This document shows positions 43,390 through 54,374 of a DNA stretch of 60,000 nucleotides, piece by piece (within the stretch, counting starts at the first letter, position 1; each line of letters begins with the position of its first letter). Origin of the DNA: Glandiceps talaboti (taxonomy: Eukaryota; Hemichordata; Enteropneusta; Spengelidae). Under the pieces are notes generated by a model. That model was not told the DNA's origin, did not search any database, and saw only the letters and a program-made list of their open reading frames with translations. The DNA lies in the NCBI RefSeq assembly GCF_964340395.1, contig NC_135552.1:8242494-8302493 (forward strand), written 5' to 3'. The position numbers and the translations under genes were made by a program.

Positions 43390-45937
43390 CATACATACAT
43401 ACATACATCACCATGATGGTATGATTGATGATTTTTAGTTGTTGTGTATGAGCCCGAGAAGGCTTACGGAGACTTACGATAGAAGCATACCGCCTGGTTT
43501 TGCTGTTGAAAGATACATATAAGAACAATGGTCAGTTAACGGGTTGTATTTTACAATGTAGAGGCACATATAAGACAAAATATACAAACATTTCAACATA
43601 CAGACATATTGTTTGTTAATTGTGAAAAGAACTTATGAAGTAGAATTTCTAAGGACATGTACATATATATAGTTCTGTTTATTCCCCTGGCCAGCCTTCA
43701 CGCTTTGTAAAAAAAAACAAAAAAACCTTCAATATATTTTTCAGTTTTAGAATTAGAGTCTCGACCATCGTTTCAAACTCATTATTTTCTCTAAGCCCTA
43801 GTCTAAATTTGAACGCCACAGTAGTTGGACAATCCTAGTTCCTTATCAAAGGTTTATGTCATTTTTGATTTGTTTCAGTCAGAATTCATTTTAATTCAAA
43901 CTCCTGTAATGTCTAGAGTGTAGTATTTGACCAAACTTTTTCTTCCAGCTGAAATAAATTACGAATGGTACAAAAAACAAGGTTGAACAGACAGTGAAAT
44001 AGAGATTGAATTAAAAAAGAAGAAAATGTGCAATTAATCTTCCTCTCTACGTAACGTAGTATGTGCCTCAGCAATAAGTTTTAAACATTTGCCTCAGCTA
44101 CCTTGTTCAAGAAAACTCCAACCCCATATCATTCTCAGTTATTAAAATCATGAAGAAAATTATAGTAACCATGCAATATCTTTGAATATAGAAAATAATT
44201 TTCTCAACAGTTACCCATACTTTTCTTCAAAATGAGCATAGACAACTGTATTAACTCTGTGAAAATGATCCTTTGACTTGCAAGGATGGTGAATAAAGTA
44301 TTTCCTGTAATTATTTCGAAAGGTTCCAGAAGAAGCTTTCATATGGCAAGGTTTTAGGTGAGTTAAACTACTGTGATTTTGAAAACAAATTGGTTCCAGG
44401 TGCATTCTTTCTGATAAGTGCTTACTGTATTTAAAACAAAAGTCGATAAGGAAATAACTAGTATGAATCTTTTTGATATTATAGTCAATTGGTTCTCAAA
44501 AACGACACCAAAATCAAAACTAAAACATGTACAGACACAACACATTGAGCTCACTTGACTGGGTTTTACTTATACGATATTGACAACTGACTGAAGTCAA
44601 CGTGTATGCTCAACTATCGTCGCCCTTCAAAAGCATTAAAGGGGCACAAGCTGACAACTAACTGTCGCCTCAAGTCAACGTGTACACTCAACTATCGTCG
44701 CCCTTCAAAAGCATTAAAGAGGTACAAGCTGACAACTAACTGCCGACTCAAGTCAACGTGTACACTCAACTATCGTCGCCCTTCAAAGGCACTAAAGGGG
44801 CACAAGCTGACAACTAACTGTCGCCTCAAGTCAACGTGTACACTCATCTATCGTCGCCCTTCAAAAAAAAAGCATTAAAGAGGTACAAGCTGACAACTAA
44901 CTGTCGACTCAAGTCAACGAATACACTCATCTATCGTCGCCCTTCAAAAGCATTAAAGGGGCACAAGCTGACAACTAACTGTCGCCTCAAGTCAACGTGT
45001 ACACTCAACTATTATCACCCTTCAAAGGCACTAAAGGGGCACAAGCTGACAACTAACTGTCGACTCAAGTCAACGAATACACTCATCTATCGTCGCCCTT
45101 CAAAAGCATTAAAGGGGCACAAGCTGACAACTAACTGTCGCCTCAAGTCAACGTGTACACTCAACTATTATCACCCTTCAAAGGCACTAAAGGGGCACAA
45201 GCTGACAACTAACTGTCGACTCAAGTCAACGAATACACTCATCTATCGTCGCCCTTCAAAAAATCATTAAAGGGGCACAAGCTGACAACTAACTGTCGCC
45301 TCAAGTCAACGTGTACACTCAACTATTATCACCCTTCAAAGGCACTAAAGGGGCACAAGCTGACTTGATATGTTTTTAGATGCATTATTTCGTTCATATT
45401 AAAAGTACTGTCAGTATTCTACTTACTGATGTATAATTAAATATCACTTGCAATTGACCGAACTCAAACCTGGTATTACAATATAACTTACAAATGATCA
45501 GATGACGTACTTAATCATAAAACAAACTATTGGGAACTCCCTTCCCGGACCTTGCCATGTAATCAACAGTTCTAATAACTCCAGAACGCACATTGTGTAT
45601 GGGAACTCCCTTCCCGAACCTTACCATACAATCAACAGTTCTAATAACTCCAGAACGCACATTGCAATGTCATAGAAAACATGCAACATTAACATTATAC
45701 TAGAATGGTTTAATCAGAGTTTTTAAAAGTGTTTTTTTAAGTATTTCACTTGGGTGAAAAGCGTATAAACTCAGTTTGTGTCATTTTAACTTCGAACAGG
45801 GATAGAATGGTATTATCTTACATAAACTGTTTAATGAAAACATGCTGAGTCCGCAATGAACACTTTAATACTTACCCCTACAACAATTGTTGTGGTCCAC
45901 ATCAAAAGTAGGTATGTTTTCAGCATGATGGACATAG
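33749..45937 (-). CDS. Secreted protein with five tandem Methyltransf_FA (FAMeT-like) domains
   Basis: Exons in transcript order: signal-peptide exon 45937-45876 (ATG at 45935), domain exons 42584-42159, 40992-40552, 38955-38515, 36910-36470, 34182-33749 (stop TAG). Each domain of about 140 residues has the family motifs SNDVHIALS, EIVIGGW(D/G)NTQSVIRR, EFRxFWIxYNNGVIKVG and FMEWTDPNPLP. Each starts and ends near a Cys (ECSD... to ...FEFCVDG), suggesting one disulfide per domain. All domain exons are phase 1-1, so they can be gained or lost without frameshift. Despite the family name, animal proteins of this kind are mostly extracellular and no methyltransferase fold is visible. Function unknown. 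The signal exon ends in phase 0, whereas the first domain exon needs phase 1, so an exon is missed or a base is off there. Confidence 0.82.
34640..35740. repeat. Degenerate tandem repeat of about 146 bp in the last Methyltransf_FA intron
   Basis: Recurring blocks: gtgctttgttatgattgatg, tatgtaccaaattatatgaa, ttcttaagatatagctta, atcattaattatgcaaatta and ctcattaaaactaaa. Marker positions near 35144, 35289, 35436, 35586 and 35709. Single diverged copies recur near 41880-42075, 42710-42850 and 43230-43340. Confidence 0.75.
36470..36910 (-). CDS. Methyltransf_FA domain 4 (triplicated exon, unit 1)
   Basis: 147-codon phase 1-1 exon. Acceptor TTAACAG at 36911-36913, donor ATCG|GTAAG below 36470. The protein matches the two next upstream copies over the whole domain. 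The donor-side base (ATC against ATA) differs from the other two units. Confidence 0.92.
36965..37312. mobile_element. Palindromic MITE, unit 1
   Basis: Imperfect inverted repeat from gtcaatatggatgacaaat to atatatggtgactttaa. Centre tgtttgttagtgtacgtaca / ataacaaac. Same family as 24676-25025. Confidence 0.8.
37338..37414. repeat. (ACA)n(AGA)n(ACA)n tract, unit 1
   Basis: Homologous tracts of different length at 39382-39452 and 41426-41480 in units 2 and 3; unit 3 lacks the AAG block. Confidence 0.95.
38515..38955 (-). CDS. Methyltransf_FA domain 3 (triplicated exon, unit 2)
   Basis: 147-codon phase 1-1 exon with the same deduced domain sequence as its neighbours. The sequence downstream of it in transcription matches unit 3, while the far upstream intron matches unit 1. 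Confidence 0.92.
39010..39355. mobile_element. Palindromic MITE, unit 2
   Basis: Same structure as the element in unit 1, with two homopolymer-length differences. The switch from unit-3-like to unit-1-like variants appears to fall in or before its left arm. Confidence 0.8.
40552..40992 (-). CDS. Methyltransf_FA domain 2 (triplicated exon, unit 3)
   Basis: 147-codon phase 1-1 exon with the same deduced protein as domains 3 and 4. The intron upstream in transcription diverges from the other two units beyond about 41100. Confidence 0.92.
41047..41397. mobile_element. Palindromic MITE, unit 3
   Basis: Same family; carries its own substitutions (ctctag for ctcgag, gatacttcc, gcatttg insertion). 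Confidence 0.8.
42159..42584 (-). CDS. Methyltransf_FA domain 1
   Basis: 142-codon phase 1-1 exon starting (x)CANPTQVFTDTTYHYRYL and ending GHFKVCLHG. It is clearly older than the triplicated copies: SVQANNDVHVALSAQSQDVP, GQFSTVFMEWTDPNPLPVNN. Acceptor TTTTTACAG, donor GTAAAT. Confidence 0.9.
42890..43227 (+). mobile_element. MITE-like element, GGTTCCGGTTACCC family, copy 2
   Basis: Starts ttaggccaaataaaaaagtt then gtttggttccggttacccg and ends ggaactacaattttttacgg ctta. Terminal ~28 bp are imperfect inverted repeats. Interior shares catctgatgagaagaaacc and agagaccatatggaaaac with three other copies in the window. Located in the Methyltransf_FA intron. Confidence 0.8.
43361..43408. repeat. 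(CATA)n microsatellite
   Basis: Twelve perfect tetranucleotide units. Confidence 0.97.
44584..45365. repeat. 78-bp minisatellite, about 10 copies
   Basis: The marker ctgacaactaactg recurs near 44651, 44729, 44807, 44890, 44968, 45046, 45124, 45202, 45282 and (truncated) 45360. Spacing is 78 bp except where A runs expand. From 44890 on two unit types alternate (gtgtacactcaactatta / gaatacactcatctatcg), giving a 156-bp higher-order unit. It sits in the presumed intron between signal exon and domain 1. Confidence 0.95.
45533..45664. repeat. Two-copy tandem repeat of about 68 bp
   Basis: tgggaactcccttcccg...accatacaatcaacagttct...aactccagaacgcacattg is present twice in direct order, with few differences. 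Confidence 0.85.
45876..45937 (-). CDS. Signal-peptide exon of the Methyltransf_FA gene
   Basis: After acceptor CTCAACAG the exon reads CT then ATG at 45935, encoding MSIMLKTYLLLMWTTTIVVG before donor GTAAGT. The hydrophobic run after Lys-6 is a normal secretion signal. Length from ATG is 60 bp (phase 0). Joining to domain 1 needs one extra base or another exon. The C4 run in the donor (plus strand 45875-45878) would restore phase if it were C5. Confidence 0.65.
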
Positions 45938-46068
45938 CTGTTGAGAATAAAAGGAAAAATGATATCAAGCCAGAGAAGTTCTGTATGGTGTGAAAAGATC
46001 CTTAAAGAGAGATAAAATATTAGCATACCTTTTACTTACACACGCAAACGGACACGCACACGCACGCA

Positions 46069-46072
<4 letters not shown>

Positions 46073-46130
<58 letters not shown>
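46073..46130. repeat. (CA)n microsatellite
   Basis: Perfect CA run in the first intron of the Methyltransf_FA gene. Confidence 0.97.
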
Positions 46131-46133
<3 letters not shown>

Positions 46134-46457
46134 ACTGGTAGTCTCCCAAGGGAATGTAATATTTAACAACAAACATATAGTCTACTTCTGAATCACATAA
46201 TTGTCTTTATTTACTTCTTTTGCAAGTTATCAACTGTTATGGAAGTATTGTGACCGACCAGTATCTAAAATGTAAAATAAGAATAAAATCCAGACCTACC
46301 TACCTTATTTTCTGAAGTCATGTTATCCAAAACAAATACATTTTTGTGTGCCTAATATACACATTTTATGGGTCGTGAAAATGATCCAAACTAAGGTTGT
46401 TAAAATGATGTATTGGTACGTCCATAAAACAATTAGGAAAGGATAGCTCACACTTAC

Positions 46458-46512
46458 CGTTCAGATATATTTTCGGAGACGTTTGGGTATGATCAACGCA
46501 CTACAAACACGA
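46458..46512 (-). other. Candidate 5' non-coding exon of the Methyltransf_FA gene
   Basis: A donor CG|GTAAGTGTG lies on the minus strand just below 46458 and no ATG occurs between it and the TATA-like site. Its outer end is set only by the expected 25-35 bp TATA-to-start distance. Confidence 0.45.
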
Positions 46513-46537
46513 CTAAATGTTTGTGATTCATCCCTTA

Positions 46538-46545
46538 CTATATAG
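46538..46545 (-). promoter_or_regulatory. TATA box candidate for the Methyltransf_FA gene
   Basis: GCTATATAGT on the minus strand, about 30 bp before the presumed transcription start and upstream of a clean donor site leading to the signal-peptide exon. A TATA promoter suits an inducible secreted product. Confidence 0.5.
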
Positions 46546-49500
46546 CCCTGACAGGGAGGTAATTATAATAAGTAATTATGTATTCATTCCGGGGAGAGGA
46601 ATCCTATCTTAGTGCGGCAATCATCCATCATTTCCTGTTACTGTAAACTCTTCCAAAATGCAGTGCAGAAAAATTATGAACGAAGCTTGCGTATACTGCC
46701 TGACTGTGAATGTTATGTGTAGGTACGTTTCATGAATTTCTAATGACGAAATATACAAAAATAAGAGAGGGTTTTGAAATGGGGGAAAAGCATATGATCT
46801 ATCGTTGTGTAGTTTATAGTTTTACATCATGTTAAGCTATGAAGTTGTCACGCCCCTTACATATTGAATCTTTTAGGCACGTTCTTTTTTCAGTACATGC
46901 AAAGAAAAGGAAATGTCTTTTCATAGGTAGATTTAAGTACTTACATCGACTCTCACAACTAAGAGGACCATATGTTAGAATTTATTAGAAATGATACGAC
47001 TCCCAATATTTCCTTCTATTGTTTACATTTTAATACCTCCATATTGAGCAATTTTACAAGCATTTGGTGAATTATATACACGCAATTGATGACCTACTTC
47101 GCACCTTGTTCAAAATATGATAATGGATATTAAAAACATAGAACGTTCTCTTTATGATCGAAATTTCTGTGGTTGTTTGTAAGATTTGACTTTTGGAATG
47201 GTGCTGTATTACTAAATCGACATTGTGACGGTCAAATGCCCAAAACCGGAAGATATTTAAGAGGGTAGAAATAACATGAACTTTTAAAATGGAAACGCCA
47301 TTCCAGAAAATAAAGGATTTTTCATGAACTTTGGGTTATGGAGAATTTTTCATGGTTTTATGTCAACTACGTATTCATTAAATGCCATTACAGAGAAGCA
47401 TCAAGTTGTAGTTGTTCCTTATTTTGGAATCTCTCCTATGGGCCACATTGTCTCATTGGAGTCAGAAGAAATGTTAGTTAATAATGAATATCCATGACCC
47501 CTAAGAGCCTTTAGTGAAAACCCAAACAGGGGCAACTTCATCTTGATGTTCATCTAAAATTAGCCATGTAGGCACCTCATGGTAAAAGATGCAAGGCAAC
47601 ATTTCTCGGGCAAAAATTTTGATATTTCACTCTAAAAATCAGCATACAATTGACATAAATTGAACGTAACATATGGATGCAAATATTAGAGAGAGTGAAC
47701 ATTATTGAGTAAGGAAAACTTTTAGAAACCTTCAAAATGCATGTCGTCCACCTTTTTCACTAATTAAGATTACTTTCTCGAGGAAAGCATCGTGGGGGGG
47801 GGAGACAATAATTCTTATGGTATTCTGCAGCGATATCACGTTAAAATTGTTGTTAATTAAAGGGTATTTCATGAGTGCTAGCTCGATCGTCAACGAAAAA
47901 ATCCTGTAAGCAGAACGTTGCTTATTGATATTGGTTCAACAACATACCCAAAGCGGCTTATCAAATTTTAAATGAAAGAAAGCATCTCGAAATCAAATCT
48001 TATCATTCACAATGTCAATTCTTTACATAAATTACTACTCTCGGACAATAATAAATGTGTTTTTATCTAGATTTTCTTGCAGACTATTCTTTCCCTGGAA
48101 AGTTAAAATAATAATAAGGATAGGAAATTGTTTGTTCCAAGAGACTTTAACGTTGCTGTTTGTCTTGCCACGCTGACAATTATTGATTTGAGGTGTATTA
48201 TTAATTGGCAAGTAGAGAAAGTTTAGATCATGAAGTCAATTTGACGTTATTGTTTGCCAAGAAAATGGATATTTCTCTTATGAATACAATAGTACACGTG
48301 TACGTCAACTACTCAAAATAATGTTATAATATAATTGCTTTTCATCAATAATATCCAACACCTGTCATTATTTTGAAAGAACAGTATCAAAAGAGACAAT
48401 TGTTTTGAAAACTAATACACAATCAATACACGAGATTGTAGCAAACAATCATAATTTTTGTTGCGTATCATGAAATTTTATATTTTCAATCTGCATCTGG
48501 TGTTCTGTTATCATAACATGTATTTAACGTATTGTCCCGACATAATGATAACTAACTGTACAAGTCATTATATACATTTCTGAGGGGAAAAAAGATAAAA
48601 GCCAAACAAGAAATAGTTTTTTACAAAATTTTAAGAAATAAGCCTTTAAAAAGTCCAACACAATATTTAAGAACAAAACAAAGAGAAAACAAATAAAAAA
48701 TGACAACAATGAATTCAAAATGGCAAAAGGGTGCGATATTGAATTTTGCCCATGATTTCCTGCTCCAAAATCAATCTGGATTCAATTTGGTCAAAAACGG
48801 GTAAAACATAAATTTTTGCATGAATTGCATGGCATTTTTCCAGGACACTTTGCTCTAACAAAGTTATCAATTAGTCAAAGGTACGGAAATTCACATCGTC
48901 AGAGGGAATTGGAACTCTAGTAATTAAACAACCATATGTGTAATGCCGATTAAGCATTTCTTTATACTCCACAACAAATAGACTTTATGGCTCAAAAGAT
49001 AAGCTACCTCTTCTATTATACTGTCGCCCTCCAACCATATGGAAAATACAGCAAACACGACATGCTATGTTTGTCAAATTTCAATATATTGACGTCAGTA
49101 AATAATCTCACCGGTGTCATGCTACTCCCGGGCTTCAACACAATATGGATAATTACTCCTCTCTAATTGTGAACTATTTTCTTCATTTACTATCTATTTG
49201 CCTTTCATTCTCTTTCACTACCCTGTGTTAATTTATCCTAGAAATCTATCTAAAGAAACTTTGACCTTTAAGGTTTACGTATGTAAATGTTTATTATGAA
49301 CATATTTATCTGTAATGTAGAGAAAGTAAATGACCTTTAAGATGAATAGATGTCAGTGAATTCAAGCTAATCACATTTTCTACTGATGAATTCTTAATTG
49401 TAAGTTTATAATCGTTTATACATCGACAACTTATATTTAAACGAAACCCTGCTTTAAATGACCAATGCCACGTCATACCTGCAACCTGTCAATCACACAT

Positions 49501-49985
49501 ACTGTCACGTGGTATCGCTTCCTGAACTCAAATTATTTTATCCACAAAGAGAATACTTATATATAAAACTTAGTATGCAATTAATTATATAGTTTGAAAC
49601 GTTTTATTAACACTGAATAATAGGAAGGAATATTATAATGATGAAATGAAAATATACATGGGCAACCTACCAGTTTGATGAACTTCGTGTTTATTTTGTA
49701 CACTGCTGTGCAATTCAACTGGCGTGCTCTATGACGCTGAACTAGATTACAAACTCCCACATTTTCAACGATCTTCTACGAGGGGAGCGTTAGATTTGCG
49801 CAATGTCGTGATTTATCGATGTCAATTGTCAAGCACCAAACACAATCACGATGGGTATCATCATGCCTCGAACGTGGATCGACGTGAGACGGACGACATA
49901 GGTATCCCATGGTGCTATTGTTGTGATCGTGCGCGTAATCGAAAGCAAACTTAAACCACTAAACACATATTAATATGGATAAATT
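46546..49985. other. Intergenic region without recognised genes
   Basis: Upstream of the Methyltransf_FA promoter. Only short open frames, none with a recognisable motif or conserved splice context. Confidence 0.5.
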
Positions 49986-49999
49986 GCGAATGGTCATAC

Positions 50000-50088
50000 G
50001 TACGTACGTACGTACGTATGTATGTATGTATGTATGTATGTATGTATGTATGTATGTATGTATGTATGTATGCATGCATGTATGTATG
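50000..50088. repeat. (TACG)n(TATG)n microsatellite flanking the TIR element
   Basis: Abuts the left end of the element. The right side continues with TATG/GCAT units at 51409-51457, consistent with insertion into one tract. Confidence 0.95.
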
Positions 50089-50090
50089 TA

Positions 50091-51408
50091 GGGTGACCCT
50101 AAAACGAATGACAACCTGAATGACGGAAAACGAATGACAGCATTTCTAGGTGGTAAACAGTGGAATGACACCCTTTTCTACATTCAGTTAGTTGAATGAC
50201 ACCCTCTGCACTGTAAAACCAGTGGAATGACAGCCGCCACTCTATAAAATAAGTGGAATGACAGCATTTTCAATGCTTTAGAACTGGAATGACAGCATTT
50301 CTAGGTGGTAAACAGTGGAATGACACCCTTTTCTACATTCAGTTAGTTGAATGACACACTCTGCACTGTCGAACCACTGGAATGACAGCCGCCACTCTAT
50401 AAAATAAGTGGAATGACAGCATTTTTAATGCTTTGGAACTGGAATGACAGAATTTCTAGGTGGTAAACAGTGGAATGACACCCTTTCTACAATCAGTTAG
50501 TTGAATGACACCCTCTGCACTGTAAAACCAATGGAATGACAGCCGCCACTCTGTAAAATAAGTGGAATGACAGCATTTTCAATGCTTTGGAACTGGAATG
50601 ACAGCATTTCTAGGTGGTAAACAGTGGAATGACACCCTTTTCTACATTCAGTTAGTTGAATGACACCCTCTGCACTGTAAAACCACTGGAATGACAGCCG
50701 CCACTCTATAAAATAAGTGGAATGACAGCATTTTAATGCTTTGGAACTGGAATGACAGCATTTCTAGGTGGTAAACAGTGGAATGACACCCTTTTCTACA
50801 TTCAGTTAGTTGAATGACACCCTCTGCACTGTAAAACCAGTGGAATGACAGCCGCCACTCTATAAAATAAGTGGAATGACAGCATTTTTAATGCTTTGGA
50901 ACTGGAATGACAGCATTTCTAGGTGGTAAACAGTGGAATGACACCCTTTTCTACAATCAGTTAGTTGAATGACACACTCTGCACTGTAGAACCACTGGAA
51001 TGACAGCCGCCACTCTATAAAATAAGTGGAATGACAGCATTTTCAATGCTTTAGAACTGGAATGACAACATTTCTAGGTGGTAAACAGTGGAATGACACC
51101 CTTTTCTACAATCAGTTAGTTGAATGACACCCTCTGCACTGTAAAACCAATGGAATGACAGCCGCCACTCTGTAAAATAAGTGGAATGACAGCATTTTCA
51201 ATGCTTTGGAACTGGAATGACAGCATTTCTAGGTGGTAAACAGTGGAATGACACCCTTTTCTACAATCAGTTAGTTGAATGACAAACTCTGCACTGTAAA
51301 ACCAGTGGAACTGAATGTAGAAAAGGGTGTCATTCCACTGTTTACCACCTAGAAATGCTGTCATTCGTTTTCCGTCATTCAGGTTGTCATTCGTTTTAGG
51401 GTCACCCA
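50091..51408. mobile_element. TIR-bounded element carrying a 155-bp / 31-bp satellite
   Basis: About 100-bp terminal inverted repeats at 50091-50189 and 51306-51408 (outer ends gggtgaccctaaaacgaatg and its complement) enclose eight copies of a 155-bp unit. The marker catttctaggtgg recurs near 50141, 50296, 50451, 50605, 50759, 50914, 51069 and 51224. Each unit is five sub-repeats of 30-32 bp that all start (g)gaatgaca. It sits inside a TATG/GCAT microsatellite. No transposase seen. Confidence 0.92.
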
Positions 51409-51583
51409 TGTATGGGTGTATGTATGCATGCATGCATGCATGCATGCATGCATGCAAGTGCGCTTGTCCGCTCGATAACCATATGGAAATAAAAAGCAAA
51501 CAAGACATAGTTCTGAGCCTGTATAGTAGGCCCTTTGTGTGAAGCGTCCCCCCCCCCCCTTCACTTTTTTTTATCAACAGGAT

Positions 51584-52010
51584 CAGGGGCGCGTTCGATT
51601 TGCACAATTATGATCATGATTAATCAATCACAATCATGATTGTGCGTTTGATAAATACCAATCACAATCATGATTGGTAATCATATCATGCCCCAAACCA
51701 TGATTGCCGTGATTACAAGATGGCAGACAACATAATCATAGGGGGTCGCACGCCCGTGGCTAGCTCAGTGACGGCAAGTTAGAAATGACGGAAAACATTA
51801 TGTACGTAAATTGTGTTCGATCAGATTGGTAATTTGTTATCATTGTAATCATTTTGACGATGTAAAATCATTTAATTTATCGGAAATATACGAAACTTTT
51901 AAAAAATGTTTACATGTAAGTAATCATGATCGTGATTGAGCGTTTTGTTTACACGAGAAATGACGTCAGATTAATCATAATCATGTTTGGGCAAATCGAA
52001 TGCGCCCCTG
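51584..52010. mobile_element. hAT-like MITE
   Basis: Ends caggggcgcgttcgatttgc (51584-51603) and gcaaatcgaatgcgcccctg (51991-52010) are inverted repeats with one mismatch, extending imperfectly to about 42 bp. CAGGG-type termini are usual for hAT elements. The interior has repeated aatcatgattg palindromes. No 8-bp target duplication was found, so the family call is tentative. Confidence 0.7.
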
Positions 52011-52619
52011 CATTCTACCAACAAAGAAACTATTTTTATTTCGTTAATCGTTTCTCTCCGCAGAAAATGTACTAATGATGCAGTAAAAGCGTCATGATTG
52101 AATGGTAATAACGTCAACAAAACAAGTGACGTTTAAACTTCAAGCATGACCAGAAGTTTCTGGGTTTTGATAACTTTAAGATAGAGCGCCCTCATCTATG
52201 CACAGGCAATTTGCATGTATTTGTTCACTGACTATTTTAGTATTTATCAAAATATCCATTTTATTGAACAAAGGATGGCAGTTACTTCATCCAATTCGCG
52301 GATGTTCCAGGCAACACACACATATTTTTGTTGCATCTTTTAGGTTACCAAATAAAAAATATTGTGTCCTAACGTGACAAGGATACGGATATGGCTGTTA
52401 ACTCCCTAGGTTCTTAATTTAAAACCCGTAAATATTCGAATGGAGTCTGGACCATAATATATGTAATGTTGGTCATGTATGGAAAATTTAGAATGTATCA
52501 AAGATATTTAAAAGATGTGGTCTAAAATGGTTATGAAATTCAAAATTGTTTATACGTATTTTGACCTGTAAATTATTCTACTGTTGCATAAGGAGTCTTT
52601 TCGAAGTGAGGTGAACGTA

Positions 52620-53303
52620 ATGGCGGCCAGTTCGACTTCAGAATCAACGGTATCCCCTAAATTTCACGATTACCCGTCGGTTGTAGATAGATATTTCAGA
52701 AAGGCGTATAAAATAGGTAAGATATTTTTAAGATAGCCTTTTGCCATCAAAAATTCGCCGTGAAATGCAAAAGATTGACAAAATGGGTGTACTATACTGT
52801 AGATGTAGGTGATTAATCGTCTGCTGTGTCAATGTGACTATGTCAGTATGTGTGTGTTTAGTTTACAAACTTTATTGACAGCGTGACACTACATTTTGCA
52901 GACCATATGTAACAATAATATTGGGTTGTACATTCTACCTCCGAGTCCAAGGACAGTGTAACAGTTTTAGTGCACTCTAGGCCCCACTGTTTTAATGCTC
53001 CACCCATACTTTCTTGCTAAAACTTTGCAGACGAACTATTACTAGTAATACTAGTCACTAGTCGGAACTCGATTCAGGCCCCTTTCATTCAAGTTTCATG
53101 CGAAATACTAGTGTATATATTATAGTTATGCATTTTATCAAAGGTCAGTAATTCAATATTTGTTGTTGTTGCTCATTTTAACACGATATTGTACAAAATA
53201 AAGAATTATTGATATTATTGAGTGATACATATATTGTTTTGTCATTTTTAGATGTCAATGGCAGAGAAAGTGAAAACTTGTGTATCTTGCAACATTCTAA
53301 TAA
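52620..53303 (+). CDS. ABITRAM: ABITRAM (FAM206A/Simiate) orthologue, first two coding exons
   Basis: Exon 1, 52620-52716, encodes MAASSTSESTVSPKFHDYPS then VVDRYFRKAYKI and ends in phase 1 at AG|GTAAG. Exon 2, 53252-53303, follows TTTTTAG and reads (D)VNGRESENLCILQHSN, ending phase 2 at AA|GTGAGT. This matches the conserved N-terminus of ABITRAM (SLVDRYF..WYKPDV.G....D.CILQHSN in vertebrates, from memory), a small glycine-cleavage-H-like protein reported to bind actin and act in nuclear speckles. The remaining exons (CVITL...HPV onwards) were not found up to 60000, so the gene is partial. No in-frame ATG is closer, and ATGGCGGC at the start is typical of housekeeping promoters. Confidence 0.85.
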
Positions 53304-54374
53304 GTGAGTACATGTACTACAGAAATCCAGGTATATTCTCAGCAGTAACTGTGGCAGGATTTGAGTCACCGCCTTGTTTACAGTTTAGCATTACACTTCT
53401 TTTAAGTTCTTTGTTCTGGTATTGTTTTTATGCATCCTTTTGAGTATCCCCGAATAGCAGTACATGACGATTTGGTTTGCATTAGACAGTCAAACCATGG
53501 TCGCAGGAACCAGCAAAAAAAAATTGGAAAATATATATTTCTGTTAAGTTTAAAACCAAGCAAAAGAATGTACTTTTGTATGAATTTTTTTTTTGAAATA
53601 CATCATTACATGTATGATTTACACTCCTAGACATGCAAGTATAATGTCATTTATTAGGCGAGATTACAGTCGAAATAAGTGCACAATCAAACAGTCCTTG
53701 ATTGGATCCCTCTGCTGAATGGCCCAGTCATTAAAGGTGTATGTTTGTACAAACCAGTCATGACCTAGTGTAACCCACCAGGTTTCTTAATCAAGTCTTC
53801 CATGTGTCTTTAGTACATGAGTAATTGAGTATGTAAACCAGCATTTTAAACCTTGACAGTGGAGTTCACTGCAGGGGCTATGTTCTATGTTTTAACCCTG
53901 GCTTCGTGACTTGGTTATTTCAGGGAAGTCCAAACTTTTAAGTTACTCATGTAAAATTTACTGTACACCACTCTCCTGAACATCATTCATACCAACATTT
54001 TCTAGCTGCCTTTATACTCATATTTCCCTTCCCCTCTTTTAAAGCTGGTAAGCTTATCATAGATGTTACATTGTTGTGAGAAGAGTTTACGTTCTTACCT
54101 CAAATTCAAAATTGTGAACAAATTATGTGTTATATCATGTATACTATCATGACGGAACACATGCAAGTGCCAGTGTGGGTACTAGAATATTTACACTTGT
54201 GCTGGCAGTGTGAGAGGACAACAACAGAGAACACTGCAAGCACTCAAGCAACTACCATCAGCATTCTATCGGACTGTTATATGAAATAATGTTTACAAAA
54301 GAATGGTATGTGAAACATTGTTTTCGTTATTGTACTACAGTGCAAACATGTGTATATACTGATACAGTAATCAC

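Noticed and set aside
44606-45270. Repetitive basic protein encoded by the 78-bp array
   Set aside because: Open only because 78 is divisible by three; no start context, splice signals or family match, and antisense to the host gene.
49724-49954. 76-residue open frame upstream of the satellite element
   Set aside because: Hydrophilic and fairly GC-rich, but no known motif and no neighbouring exons.
50091-51408. CRISPR-like array (short motif at regular ~31-bp spacing)
   Set aside because: Spacers are themselves repeated every 155 bp, there is no cas gene, and the host is an animal; it is a higher-order satellite.
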